A stretch of DNA of 64,000 nt from Lentimicrobiaceae bacterium. Lineage in GTDB: Bacteria > Bacteroidota > Bacteroidia > Bacteroidales > Lentimicrobiaceae. This document shows, in pieces, positions 16,653 through 25,560 of the stretch (the first letter of the stretch is position 1; each line of letters opens with the position of its first letter). Location: positions 1 through 64,000 of the forward strand of contig JACJXH010000005.1 of the NCBI GenBank assembly GCA_020636745.1, written 5' to 3'. Under the pieces are notes generated by a model. The model did no database searches, had not been told where the DNA came from, and worked only from the letters and a program-made list of their open reading frames with translations. A program made the position numbers and the translations under genes.

Positions 16653-17579
16653 ATGAGCTTAGTCGTTGTCGGAACAGTTGCTTTTGATGCCATTGAAACC
16701 CCTTTCGGAAAAACCGATAAAATTCTCGGCGGTGCAGGAACCTTTATCGGACTTGCAGCCGGAAAACTTAAAGTTGATGCAAAAATTGTCTCCGTAATCG
16801 GTGGCGATTTCCCTCAGGAATATCTTGATTTGTTAAATGCCAACGGCGTTGAAACATCAGGAATAGAAATCATCAGGGAAGGCAAAACATTTTTCTGGTC
16901 GGGCCGCTATCATAACGACATGAATTCGCGCGACACACTGGCCACCGAACTCAACGTACTGGCCGATTTCAATCCGGTACTACCTGAATCATATAAAAGT
17001 GCAGAGTTTCTGATGCTGGGCAACCTGACCCCGCAAATTCAGAAAAGCGTAATTGAACAATTCCCGGTAAGACCCAGACTCATTGTAATGGACACCATGA
17101 ATTACTGGATGGACAGCGCCTGGGACGACCTGATTGAAGTCATTGGCATGGTTGACGTTCTTACCATCAACGACGAAGAGGCGCGTCAGCTCTCGGGAGA
17201 ATACTCGCTTGTAAAAGCAGCCCGTAAAATACTCACAATGGGACCTCAATATCTGGTTATAAAAAAAGGGGAACACGGAGCCCTGCTTTTCCACAAAGAC
17301 AGTGTATTTTTTGCTCCTGCCCTGCCGCTTGAAGACGTATTTGACCCCACCGGGGCAGGCGATACATTTGCCGGCGGATTTATTGGCTATATAGCCAAAA
17401 CAGGTGACATTTCATTCGAAAACATGAAACGTGCCATCATCTGCGGTTCAGCAATGGCGTCATTTACTGTCGAAAAATTCGGCACCGAAGGCCTGCAGTC
17501 CATTCACAACGGAGTACTGAACGACAGAATCAGACAATTCTCCGACCTGGTACAATTCGACATCGATCTGGTAGATTAA
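16653..17579 (+). CDS. PfkB family sugar kinase
   Basis: A 308-residue ribokinase/PfkB-fold kinase. It opens with the strand MSLVVVGTVAFDAIETPFG and a glycine-rich GGAGTFIGLAAGKL; the C-terminal signature DPTGAGDTFAGGF carries the catalytic aspartate (GAGD) and anion hole. ATP-dependent phosphorylation of a sugar or nucleoside is expected, but the exact substrate cannot be read. It follows transaldolase on the same strand, hinting at sugar phosphate metabolism, though the 148-bp gap contains its own promoter and leader hairpin. Confidence 0.88.
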   Translation: MSLVVVGTVAFDAIETPFGKTDKILGGAGTFIGLAAGKLKVDAKIVSVIGGDFPQEYLDLLNANGVETSGIEIIREGKTFFWSGRYHNDMNSRDTLATELNVLADFNPVLPESYKSAEFLMLGNLTPQIQKSVIEQFPVRPRLIVMDTMNYWMDSAWDDLIEVIGMVDVLTINDEEARQLSGEYSLVKAARKILTMGPQYLVIKKGEHGALLFHKDSVFFAPALPLEDVFDPTGAGDTFAGGFIGYIAKTGDISFENMKRAIICGSAMASFTVEKFGTEGLQSIHNGVLNDRIRQFSDLVQFDIDLVD

Positions 17580-17610
17580 CAAAACCAACGGGGCATTTAC
17601 CATTTAAACA

Positions 17611-17649
17611 GTTACAGGAAAGCCTGACAGCATCAAGCCTTCCTGTAAC
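17611..17649. terminator. Possible terminator hairpin without T-run
   Basis: GTTACAGGAAAGC (17611-17623) pairs with GCCTTCCTGTAAC (17637-17649) with one mismatch over 13 positions and a 13-nt loop. It sits 31 nt after the kinase stop codon. There is no U-tract, so termination is uncertain. Confidence 0.4.
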
Positions 17650-17831
17650 CAAAATATTCAGCTCCCGGCCAACCTGTATTTCATCTGCATCATACCGCCC
17701 GAAAAGTGCTGTACCGGCGCCCTAGACCTGCCTTGTGAAACGACCGGAATAAATCATCAGGAAATACAAAGGCAGAGGCACGCCGGATGACAGTTCAAAA
17801 CTGGCGGGCAATCAGTTATTTATCTTTCAGC

Positions 17832-17872
17832 TACACCCTGAGCCTTTCATTTATAAGGACAGTCAGGGTGTA
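17832..17872. repeat. Inverted repeat upstream of EF-G2 promoter
   Basis: TACACCCTGA (17832-17841) and TCAGGGTGTA (17863-17872) are exactly complementary, with a nested CCTT/AAGG (17843-17846, 17855-17858). It is centred about 90 bp before the predicted transcription start, a position suited to an activator site. Confidence 0.45.
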
Positions 17873-17910
17873 AAACGCTTGTGCATAATCATTCTATTTT
17901 AATCATACAT

Positions 17911-17940
17911 TTTGTTATTATGAAGATTTTTATAACTTTG
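17911..17940 (+). promoter_or_regulatory. Promoter for EF-G2 gene
   Basis: TTTG (17911-17914) is followed after 18 bp by TAACTTTG (17933-17940), an excellent match to the Bacteroidota -33/-7 promoter. The start codon is 45 nt downstream. Confidence 0.6.
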
Positions 17941-17984
17941 TCGACCTTTCAGATAAGAAATAATTATCATAACTTGCTAAAAAC

Positions 17985-20120
17985 ATGAAGGTTTACAAAA
18001 CAAATGAGTTAAGGAATGTTGTACTCATAGGTGGTGCAAAAACCGGCAAAACGACCTTGTCGGAATCCATGCTGTTCGAGGGAGGCCTGATAACCAGGCG
18101 CGGAACTGTTGAAGATAAAAATACTGTATCGGACTATCGCGAAATTGAGCTGGAGCGCCAGAATTCAGTTTCGTCAACTGTCTTATATCTTGAACATAAA
18201 GGCAATAAAATTAATATTATAGACGCCCCGGGTTTTGATGATTTTATAGGTGAAGTTGTTACCGGCCTGAATGTTGCCGACACTGCATTTATGGTAGTTA
18301 ATGCCCAGAATGGTGTTGAAGTTGGTACTGAAATCAACTGGAGACAAGCCGCAAAAATCGGCACACCCATTGTATTTCTGGCCAACCATCTTGAACACGA
18401 AAATTCAAGCTTTGAAGAAACCCTTCGCCAACTGAAAACTCAGTTTGGAGGAAGTGTTATTCCTGTTCAGTATCCTGTAAATGAAGGTACCGGATTTAAT
18501 GCCATTATCGACCTGCTTCAGCAGAAGATGCTGAAATACCCCAGTGGTGGTGGAAAAGCTGAAGTTCTTGACATTCCTGCTGATCAGAAAGATAAAGCAG
18601 AAGAAATGACAAATGAACTGATTGAAGCTGCTGCTGAAAATGACGAATCACTCATGGAAACATTCTTTGAGAATGGCACCCTGACAGAAGAAGAACTCAA
18701 ACGCGGACTTAAGCTCGGTATTCAAAATCGTGGCATGTTCCCGCTGATGTGCGTGGCTTCAAAACCTAATTTTGGCGTTGACCGTCTGCTCGATTTCACC
18801 ATTGATTATCTGCCCGCTCCGGACGAAATGCCCGGCCGCAAAACAAAAGATGGCCAGGAACTGAAATGCAATGCCACAGAGCCTACATCTGCCTTTATTT
18901 TCAAAACTTCAATTGAAGAACACCTGGGCGAAATTTCCTATTTTAAAGTTTACGCTGGTGAAATTACTGAGGCAATGGACCTCGTAAATGGCGTTAGCAA
19001 TTCGAAGGAACGCATCCCTCAGCTATTTGCTGTAGCCGGTAAAAAACGCGAAAAACTGGAAAAAGCAGTTGCCGGAGATATCGCAGCTACCATTAAGCTG
19101 AAAAACAGCCGTACCAACACTACACTGAACAATCCCAAAAATTCAGGTGTTGTGATTGAACCGATTGAATATCCTGCACCACGTATCACTATGGCTTTAA
19201 GGCCAAAGAATACAGCAGATGATGAAAAACTCGGCGCTGCCCTTACCGAAATTCAGAAGGTAGACCCTACCCTCTCTGTTGAATACTCAAAAGAGCTCAA
19301 ACAAATCATTATGCGTGGTCAGGGTGAATTGCACCTGAACATCGCCAAATGGCATCTCGAAAATATCGAGAAAATCATGATTGAGTTTTACGCTCCGAAA
19401 ATTCCATACCGCGAAACCATCACCAAGAGTGCAAAAGCCATGTACCGCCACAAAAAACAATCAGGTGGTTCAGGTCAGTTTGGAGAGGTTCATATGCTTA
19501 TCCAGCCTTACACCGAAGATATGACTCCTCAGAAAGAGTTCCCTATCAGAGGTACTGAAGAGCACAGCCTTCCATGGGGCGGTAAGCTTATCTTCAACAA
19601 CTGTATCGTGGGAGGTTCTATCGATGCACGCTTCCAGCCGGCCATTCTCAAAGGTATTATGGAAAAAATCGAAGAAGGCCCACTTACCGGATCTTATGCC
19701 CGTGATATCGTTGTGAATATTTACGACGGTAAAATGCACCCGGTTGACTCCAACGAGCTTGCATTTAAACTTGCTGGCCGTCAGGCATTTAAAGAAGCAT
19801 TTAAAAATGCAGGACCTAAAATCCTTGAGCCAATTTATGATGTGGAAGTCATGGTTCCAGCCGATCGCATGGGCGATATCATGACCGACCTTCAGGGTCG
19901 CCGCGCCATCATTATGGGAATGGACAGCGAAGGCAATTACCAGAAAATCAGAGCAAAAGTGCCCCTTGCTGAAATGAACCGCTACTCCACCGCCCTGAGT
20001 TCACTCACCAGCGGAAGCGGAACATACTCACTCAAGTTTGCTGAATATGCCCAGGTTCCCGGAGATGTTCAGACTGCCCTGCTCAAAGCCTACGAAGAAC
20101 AGGAAAAAGAAGAAGAATAA
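17985..20120 (+). CDS. fusA2: Elongation factor G paralog (EF-G2 type)
   Basis: A 711-residue protein with the full EF-G layout: G domain (1-~270), domain II, and domains III-V, including YRETITKSAKAMYRHKKQSGG and GSYARDIVVNIYDGKMHPVDS. The G motifs are degenerate. The P-loop is GGAKTGKT (16-23). DAPGF (80-84) replaces DTPGH, so the catalytic histidine is F84. NHLE (134-137) replaces NKxD. Known of the family: the EF-G2 paralog of Bacteroides thetaiotaomicron supports translation without GTP hydrolysis during carbon limitation. This protein shares that pattern and is inferred to act likewise; ribosomal protection against antibiotics is an alternative. A strong promoter and an inverted repeat lie upstream, a terminator downstream. 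Confidence 0.85.
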   Translation: MKVYKTNELRNVVLIGGAKTGKTTLSESMLFEGGLITRRGTVEDKNTVSDYREIELERQNSVSSTVLYLEHKGNKINIIDAPGFDDFIGEVVTGLNVADTAFMVVNAQNGVEVGTEINWRQAAKIGTPIVFLANHLEHENSSFEETLRQLKTQFGGSVIPVQYPVNEGTGFNAIIDLLQQKMLKYPSGGGKAEVLDIPADQKDKAEEMTNELIEAAAENDESLMETFFENGTLTEEELKRGLKLGIQNRGMFPLMCVASKPNFGVDRLLDFTIDYLPAPDEMPGRKTKDGQELKCNATEPTSAFIFKTSIEEHLGEISYFKVYAGEITEAMDLVNGVSNSKERIPQLFAVAGKKREKLEKAVAGDIAATIKLKNSRTNTTLNNPKNSGVVIEPIEYPAPRITMALRPKNTADDEKLGAALTEIQKVDPTLSVEYSKELKQIIMRGQGELHLNIAKWHLENIEKIMIEFYAPKIPYRETITKSAKAMYRHKKQSGGSGQFGEVHMLIQPYTEDMTPQKEFPIRGTEEHSLPWGGKLIFNNCIVGGSIDARFQPAILKGIMEKIEEGPLTGSYARDIVVNIYDGKMHPVDSNELAFKLAGRQAFKEAFKNAGPKILEPIYDVEVMVPADRMGDIMTDLQGRRAIIMGMDSEGNYQKIRAKVPLAEMNRYSTALSSLTSGSGTYSLKFAEYAQVPGDVQTALLKAYEEQEKEEE

Positions 20121-20142
20121 ACGACTTCTTGCCATTATACTC

Positions 20143-20174
20143 AAAAGCCATCCTTCCCCGGATGGCTTTTTTTT
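20143..20174 (+). terminator. Intrinsic terminator of EF-G2 gene
   Basis: AAAAGCCATCC (20143-20153) pairs with GGATGGCTTTT (20160-20170) across a 6-nt loop and runs into eight T residues. Confidence 0.9.
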
Positions 20175-20258
20175 ATTACCTTAAAATACCCCTCAATTAT
20201 CAACACACCTTTAGCAATCAAAATAAGCAAAGTGCCAACAAAGTAATTTAAAAGATGT

Positions 20259-20266
20259 TATCTTTG
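20259..20266 (+). promoter_or_regulatory. -7 element for GH30 gene
   Basis: TATCTTTG matches TAnnTTTG and lies about 83 nt before the start codon at 20350. No clear TTG at -33. Confidence 0.4.
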
Positions 20267-20349
20267 CCTTATGATTGTTAGTGTTCATATAACACCAAGC
20301 CGTTGCTCCCAATCAATCACCAATAGTTTTAAAGACAAACAGACCATTT

Positions 20350-21801
20350 ATGAAACACTTAATTTCAGGGATTGTGCTCATCGCGCTGGCACAATTTGCG
20401 ATGGGTCAGAACAGCCCTCAAACAAAACCAGCAGACAATTCCTCTGCCGTAAAAGTATACACCACAGCTGAAAACAGCCAATACAGGCTTTCGCAAACAG
20501 CTACACTCGCGTTTGAGAAAACAGGACAGCCGCTTGAGACAGAAATCTGTGTATTTGTTGATCCTGAGCGGACTTTTCAAACTTTCCTGGGAATTGGTGG
20601 TGCCATTACGGATGCATCAGCCGAAACGTTTTACAAGCTTCCGGCCGAAAAGCAAAAAGAGGTGCTAACGGCTTATTTTGATCAGCAAAAAGGCATTGGC
20701 TATACACTTTTGCGCACCAACATGAACAGCTGCGACTTCTCAAGCGAAAGCTACACCTATGTCAATGATGGCGACACAGATTTAAAATCATTTTCAATTG
20801 ACGTGGACAAACGGTATAAAATTCCGCTTATCAAACAGGCCATGGTTACTGCCGGAGGTACTCTTCCCCTGTTTGTCAGCCCGTGGAGCCCCCCGGCCTG
20901 GATGAAAACCAACAACAATATGCTGCAAGGCGGGAAACTCAAGCCTGAGTTCTATCAGAGTTGGGCCAATTATTATGTAAAATACATCAACAGCCTTGAA
21001 AAAGAGGGTGTACCGGTGTGGGGATTGAGCATTCAGAATGAACCTATGGCTAAACAGACCTGGGAGAGCTGCATTTACACGGCCGAAGAAGAACGTGACT
21101 TCCTTAAAAAATACCTCGGCCCTACTATGCACAAAGCCGGACTGGCTGAAAAAAACATCATTATGTGGGATCATAACCGCGACCTGATATACCAACGCGC
21201 ACAAACCTACTTTTCGGATCCTGAAGTTGCCTCATATGCATGGGGCATAGGCTTCCACTGGTATGAGGACTGGAGTGGCGGACTGCCTGTATTTGAAAAT
21301 GTACGCAGGGTACAGGAGGCTTTTCCTGATGAAAACATCCTTTTCACCGAAGGCTGCGCCGAAAGTTTTAATGCTGAACGTTACGAAGCATGGGTGTTGG
21401 GCGAAGAATATGGCCGCTCCATGATACATGATTTTAATAACGGTTCTGTTGGCTGGACTGACTGGAATATTCTGCTGGATGAATTCGGCGGCCCGAACCA
21501 CGTGGGTAATTTCTGCTTTGCCCCTATGCATGGGAATACCAAAACAGGAAATTTAACCTTCACCAATTCATATTATTACATTGGTCATTTCTCAAAATTT
21601 ATCAGGCCGGGCGCCAAAAGAATTATAGCCTCACCCAGTCGCAGCCAGTTGATTGCCACTGCTTTTAAAAACACCGACGGCAGCGTGGCCGTGGTTGTGA
21701 TGAATGAGAGCGACAAGGCACTGGATTACAAGTTGTGGGTTTCTGGCAAAGCTGTTCAGGTAAACAGTTTGCCCCATTCAATTGCCACGCTGGTATTCTG
21801 A
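20350..21801 (+). CDS. Glycoside hydrolase family 30 (glucosylceramidase-like)
   Basis: A 483-residue secreted enzyme with a signal peptide (MKHLISGIVLIALAQFAMGQ). The (beta/alpha)8 barrel carries both family 30 catalytic glutamates: acid/base E231 in LSIQNEP and nucleophile E334 in LFTEGCAESF. GGAITDASAETF, the SPWSPPAWMK stretch and the C-terminal small beta-sandwich ending RPGAKRIIASPSR...VVVMNESD are typical of glucosylceramidase-type GH30. It should hydrolyse beta-glucosidic or beta-1,6-linked glycans in the periplasm or outside; the precise substrate is unknown. It stands as a single gene ending at a shared terminator with the thiolase operon. Confidence 0.92.
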   Translation: MKHLISGIVLIALAQFAMGQNSPQTKPADNSSAVKVYTTAENSQYRLSQTATLAFEKTGQPLETEICVFVDPERTFQTFLGIGGAITDASAETFYKLPAEKQKEVLTAYFDQQKGIGYTLLRTNMNSCDFSSESYTYVNDGDTDLKSFSIDVDKRYKIPLIKQAMVTAGGTLPLFVSPWSPPAWMKTNNNMLQGGKLKPEFYQSWANYYVKYINSLEKEGVPVWGLSIQNEPMAKQTWESCIYTAEEERDFLKKYLGPTMHKAGLAEKNIIMWDHNRDLIYQRAQTYFSDPEVASYAWGIGFHWYEDWSGGLPVFENVRRVQEAFPDENILFTEGCAESFNAERYEAWVLGEEYGRSMIHDFNNGSVGWTDWNILLDEFGGPNHVGNFCFAPMHGNTKTGNLTFTNSYYYIGHFSKFIRPGAKRIIASPSRSQLIATAFKNTDGSVAVVVMNESDKALDYKLWVSGKAVQVNSLPHSIATLVF

Positions 21802-21845
21802 AACAAGCATAGAAACGCTCTGAATAAAACCGCAGTAGTAACATC

Positions 21846-21892
21846 TTAAAATAAAACATCCGGCACGATACGTACCGGATGTTTTATTTTAA
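21846..21892. terminator. Bidirectional terminator, GH30 / thiolase
   Basis: TTAAAATAAAACATCCGG (21846-21863) pairs over 18 bp with its complement at 21875-21892; an inner mismatch and three further pairs surround a 3-nt loop. A- and T-rich arms give a U-tract on both strands. It separates two convergent genes. Confidence 0.88.
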
Positions 21893-21942
21893 AGCCAATA
21901 ATTATCAGCAGTGTATAACCAAATCTGTCTTTTAAAGAAGCC

Positions 21943-23184
21943 CTATACTGTTTTCCTGTAAACAATGGCCACCACTGTTTTATCATCGCCACCCATATTG
22001 ATGGATAAACCATAAGGCTTATCAGCCGGGATGTTGATTTGTGCAGCACCAGCACGGCCGGTCATCTGCTCCCAAATAGTTACGGCCTGATGAACGCCGG
22101 TAGCTCCGGTAGGATGTCCCCAGCCAATCAAGCCACCGGTAGTATTCACGGGAATTTTTCCGTTACGTGCTGTATGTCCTTCAAGCACAAAATCGGCGCC
22201 TTTTCCATCTTCAGCCAGTCCGATAGCTTCCATTCCTAAGATTCCGGCAATACTGAAACAGTCGTGGGTTTCAACGGTAGCAAGCTGGCTGGCTGTAATA
22301 CCTGCCGATGCAAGAGCTATTTTGGCAGCCTGAGCAATGGTGGTGAGTTTGGTTAAATCCCCGGGCAGCGAAGTAATATCATCAACGGCATGACCAATAG
22401 CCACTACCTCCACTGCATCCTTAAGCGCAATACCAGTTCGTTTCAATCCCTCTTCTGTTACAATGGCAATGGCTGAGGCGCCATCTGAAACTTTAGAGCA
22501 ATCAAACACATTCAGGTGATCGGTAAATGTTTTAGGATTGGGTTCCATCAACCCCTGGGCTTCCAAATCAGCAACTTTATTATCAAACTCCTGGGCTGTT
22601 GGGCAAAGTCTGGCATTTTCAACAGCATTGCTGTACCACTTTGCCATAGCTTTGCGGGCCTTTTCGCGCCCTATTTTCTGATAATAAGCACCCGCCCTGT
22701 CGCTGAACTGCCCCGGAAAAAAGTAAGCATGTCCGGCTTTGCGACGTGCGAACCAACCGGCACCGGCAAGAATATCAGCGCCGTAAATGGCTTTCACCGT
22801 GTTTTGCACTTCAACACCCAGGGCAAGCACAACTTCGGCTGAGCCTGACAGCACCGACTTGATTGCGCTCACCAGTGCCAGGCCTCCGGAAGCACAGGCC
22901 CCTTCCACACGCAACGAGGGTTTATATTTCAGACCTTCATCAATCATTGGCATAAACGCACCCAAATGTGCCTGCTTGTTGAAGCGCGAGGCCATAAAAT
23001 TACCAACCACGCCTTCGTCAACACGGGCAGCTCCTCCAATCTGGCTTAGCGTTCCTTGTCCGGCCTCTTTGATATAGTGCTCCAGACCAGGGCGTTCTTT
23101 TTTAGGATTAAATTCTTTGCGTCCGGTTCCCATTGAAATGGTATTGTATCCGGCAACCATATATATTTTTTTGTGTGGTTTCAT
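21943..23184 (-). CDS. Thiolase (SCP2-like acetyl-CoA acyltransferase)
   Basis: A 413-residue thiolase. The nucleophilic cysteine C97 lies in EGACASGG; HDCFS carries the second active-site residue pair, and GGLIGWGHPTGATG the C-terminal histidine region. The sequence is closer to the SCP2/sterol-carrier-like thiolases than to AtoB. It cleaves 3-ketoacyl-CoA (or forms acetoacetyl-CoA in reverse). It is the last gene of a minus-strand set, 19 bp after the 3-hydroxyacyl-CoA dehydrogenase, and together with the hydratase upstream makes a complete three-step beta-oxidation module. Confidence 0.88.
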   Translation of the reverse strand: MKPHKKIYMVAGYNTISMGTGRKEFNPKKERPGLEHYIKEAGQGTLSQIGGAARVDEGVVGNFMASRFNKQAHLGAFMPMIDEGLKYKPSLRVEGACASGGLALVSAIKSVLSGSAEVVLALGVEVQNTVKAIYGADILAGAGWFARRKAGHAYFFPGQFSDRAGAYYQKIGREKARKAMAKWYSNAVENARLCPTAQEFDNKVADLEAQGLMEPNPKTFTDHLNVFDCSKVSDGASAIAIVTEEGLKRTGIALKDAVEVVAIGHAVDDITSLPGDLTKLTTIAQAAKIALASAGITASQLATVETHDCFSIAGILGMEAIGLAEDGKGADFVLEGHTARNGKIPVNTTGGLIGWGHPTGATGVHQAVTIWEQMTGRAGAAQINIPADKPYGLSINMGGDDKTVVAIVYRKTV

Positions 23185-23203
23185 CGAAAATTGATTTTAG
23201 AAA

Positions 23204-24541
23204 CTAATTAACAAATTCGTTCACAGGACCATAGGCATGAAAGAAGCCGGTAAGCAGCACCGTATTTACATCGGCAGATGTAGCAGCTACCCCGTCGCTC
23301 ACCAGTTTCAGGCCGATTTCTTTCGACCGGCGGGCATAAGCCAGTGCGAGGACTGCTCCGTTTTCGGCTGAATTTTTATAATCGGCAAATGCCAAAGCAG
23401 CAACGGCATCGCGATCGGCTGCCTTTACCAGATTTTTCCAGGGAATGGCTGTTGCCGGAACAGCGCCAAGCCATTGATCAGCCTTGCCGGCAAAAGTGCT
23501 TATGGCCACATATTCAGCAGTTTCTGCACAATAAACTGCAACCGGCCGTCCTTTTTCATATTTCAGGAAACCATCTTTCTGGCTTCCGTCAGAAAACTGA
23601 CCACCTTTCACCTCTTTGGCAAAGAGCTCATCAAGAAGCGCACTGTGCAAATCTTCGTCAGGCATATATGGGTTCATCACGTTCAGGATAAATCTGACCA
23701 CATCCACGCCCACATAATCAATCAGTTGAAAAATGCCCATCGGCCGCATCAGGTAATCCTGACTAATTTTGTTCATCACATAAACAGCTTCATGCAAAGG
23801 CATGATGGATGATAGTTTGGACGCTTCCTGAATGGCATAAATAGCATCGCGCATAAAATGGCCATTACCGATAAAACCAGCGATATCGTTAGATGAAACA
23901 ATAACCTTGCGCATATTTTTGGCGAGCTGAAGCGCAAATTCCTTCATACCTTCAGGGTTGGCTTCAATGGTAATCAGTTCCACCAGCTTCTGTACAGCCG
24001 GAGGATTGTAAAAGTGAAAACCAAGAATTCGTCCGTCAAGTGCAGCATCCTGGTTCAAACCACCGATGGGAACGGACGATGTATTGGTAAAAAACCAGGG
24101 CTGATTCGGATTGTTTTCGTTAATCTGCCTGAAAAGCTTGGTTTTGAGCGCTGCGTTTTCGCTTACCGCTTCAAATACAAGTGTACTTTCATAGGCAACT
24201 TCCATGCGTGTTCCGGGTCTTATGAGGCTCATCACATCATTGACATAAGCGTCAATAATATCCCCGTTTTCAATTAAATCCTTCCGTTCAGCATAAAGAT
24301 TACGAAGTAAAACAGTCTTTTTCTCGGCAGCTTTCAGCACCTGAGCCCTGATGTACTTCATCAGCCCGGGAAGTGCAACGGAAGTCACATCTACGGCATT
24401 TATAACAAAATGTTTGTCTTTATTGGCAGGCTGCAGCATCTGATCAGCAGCCTCCAGAGCCGTCAGGAGCAGAATGCCACTTCCCATTTTTCCGGCAGCT
24501 CCCAGCACGGTTACATTTGATAGTCTTTCGGTGTAATTCAT
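23204..24541 (-). CDS. 3-hydroxyacyl-CoA dehydrogenase
   Basis: A 445-residue enzyme with an NAD-binding Rossmann motif GAAGKMG (14-20), the conserved GFHFYNPP stretch and NDIAGFIGN typical of 3-hydroxyacyl-CoA dehydrogenases, followed by an extended C-terminal dimerisation region. It is longer than the ~280-residue clostridial Hbd type, suggesting a duplicated C-terminal domain. It oxidises 3-hydroxyacyl-CoA to 3-ketoacyl-CoA using NAD. It lies between an enoyl-CoA hydratase (164 bp upstream) and a thiolase (19 bp downstream). Confidence 0.88.
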   Translation of the reverse strand: MNYTERLSNVTVLGAAGKMGSGILLLTALEAADQMLQPANKDKHFVINAVDVTSVALPGLMKYIRAQVLKAAEKKTVLLRNLYAERKDLIENGDIIDAYVNDVMSLIRPGTRMEVAYESTLVFEAVSENAALKTKLFRQINENNPNQPWFFTNTSSVPIGGLNQDAALDGRILGFHFYNPPAVQKLVELITIEANPEGMKEFALQLAKNMRKVIVSSNDIAGFIGNGHFMRDAIYAIQEASKLSSIMPLHEAVYVMNKISQDYLMRPMGIFQLIDYVGVDVVRFILNVMNPYMPDEDLHSALLDELFAKEVKGGQFSDGSQKDGFLKYEKGRPVAVYCAETAEYVAISTFAGKADQWLGAVPATAIPWKNLVKAADRDAVAALAFADYKNSAENGAVLALAYARRSKEIGLKLVSDGVAATSADVNTVLLTGFFHAYGPVNEFVN

Positions 24542-24705
24542 TGGTGTGTTTATGTGTTGTTTATATTAATAACTATAATCTTGCAGAACGAACAGCTTTT
24601 TAAAAACCAGCAAGAGAAAAAGCCTTACCATTGATTACAGGATACAGTCAAATAAAGCTTCATCACACGATTTGATTTTTTAGGCACATTTCTGGCTGGC
24701 GATGT

Positions 24706-25476
24706 TTACTTCCACTCTGGTTTTCGTTTTTCAAGAAATGCTTTCATACCGAGTTCTCCTTCGTTGCCAAAAGGATCACCAAAGTGGGTTTGCTCCAATT
24801 CTTCGCCGGCAGCATAACTCATTTCCACTCCCTGACGGGTAACTTCCTTCACAAGTTTCACTGCCAACGGGCCTTTTGAAGCAATCACCTCGGCCAGGCG
24901 ACGGGCTTCGGTCAGAAGATTTTCAGGTTCGGTTACCTTTTGAACCAAACGCATGGAAAGAGCTTCGGCTGCAGTAATCGCTTCGCCGGTGGTAAGCAGG
25001 TAAAGGGCATCTGCCAGATTGGTAAGCCTGGGCAAACGCTGAGTACCAGCATAACCTGGAATCAACCCCAGGTTAACCTCGGGTTGTCCGAACCGGGCAT
25101 TAGAAGCAGCGATTCTGAAATCACAGGCCATCGCCAGTTCCATACCTCCGCCTAAAGCAAAACCATTTACAGCAGCAATTACCGGAAAGGGCAATTGCCC
25201 GAGACGGTTAAACACAGCCTGCCCTTTGGCAGAAAAACCTCTTGCTTCGTTCGGGTGCATATGAACCATTTCGGCAATATCAGCGCCGGCCACAAAGGCT
25301 TTTCCTTCGCCGGTAATAATAAGAGAGCGAATGCCAGGCACTTCTGAAATTTCGGTAATAAACCGATCCATTTCATCAAAAAAAGTTGAATTGAGCGCAT
25401 TGAGCGCCTGTGGTCTGCTGATGGTTAAAATGGCACAATGGCCATCTATAACCGGCTTAAGGATTGAATATTCCAT
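24706..25476 (-). CDS. Enoyl-CoA hydratase (crotonase)
   Basis: A 256-residue crotonase-fold enzyme. Both catalytic glutamates are present: E113 in GGGMELAMACDF and E133 in GQPEVNLGLIPG, 20 residues apart as in the rat hydratase. The oxyanion hole lies around FVAGADIAEM. It hydrates trans-2-enoyl-CoA to 3-hydroxyacyl-CoA, feeding the dehydrogenase and thiolase downstream. Its C-terminus (AFLEKRKPEW) resembles that of the menB product in the next operon, a general crotonase feature. Order and strand suggest a shared transcript. Confidence 0.9.
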   Translation of the reverse strand: MEYSILKPVIDGHCAILTISRPQALNALNSTFFDEMDRFITEISEVPGIRSLIITGEGKAFVAGADIAEMVHMHPNEARGFSAKGQAVFNRLGQLPFPVIAAVNGFALGGGMELAMACDFRIAASNARFGQPEVNLGLIPGYAGTQRLPRLTNLADALYLLTTGEAITAAEALSMRLVQKVTEPENLLTEARRLAEVIASKGPLAVKLVKEVTRQGVEMSYAAGEELEQTHFGDPFGNEGELGMKAFLEKRKPEWK

Positions 25477-25560
25477 AATCGATATCGCGCCTGCAGCGCT
25501 TTGGGTTTAGATTTAATAAATATGAACACAGACTGATTTAACAAGCATCCAACGGCACCT

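Larger units (their letters stand above)
17580..17984. other. 405-bp spacer with two inverted repeats
   Basis: No gene is seen. It contains a hairpin just after the kinase gene (17611-17649), an inverted repeat (17832-17872) and a two-element promoter (17911-17940) for the EF-G2 gene. Confidence 0.6.

Noticed and set aside
17985..20120. Tetracycline ribosomal-protection protein
   Set aside because: Length and domains II-V match EF-G paralogs, and the G-domain substitutions fit the EF-G2 group; there is no resistance-gene context.
20387..20402. Sigma-54-like GG...GC element
   Set aside because: The spacing between GG and GC is 8 bp, where the -24/-12 promoter needs 10 bp, and it lies inside the GH30 signal-peptide coding sequence.
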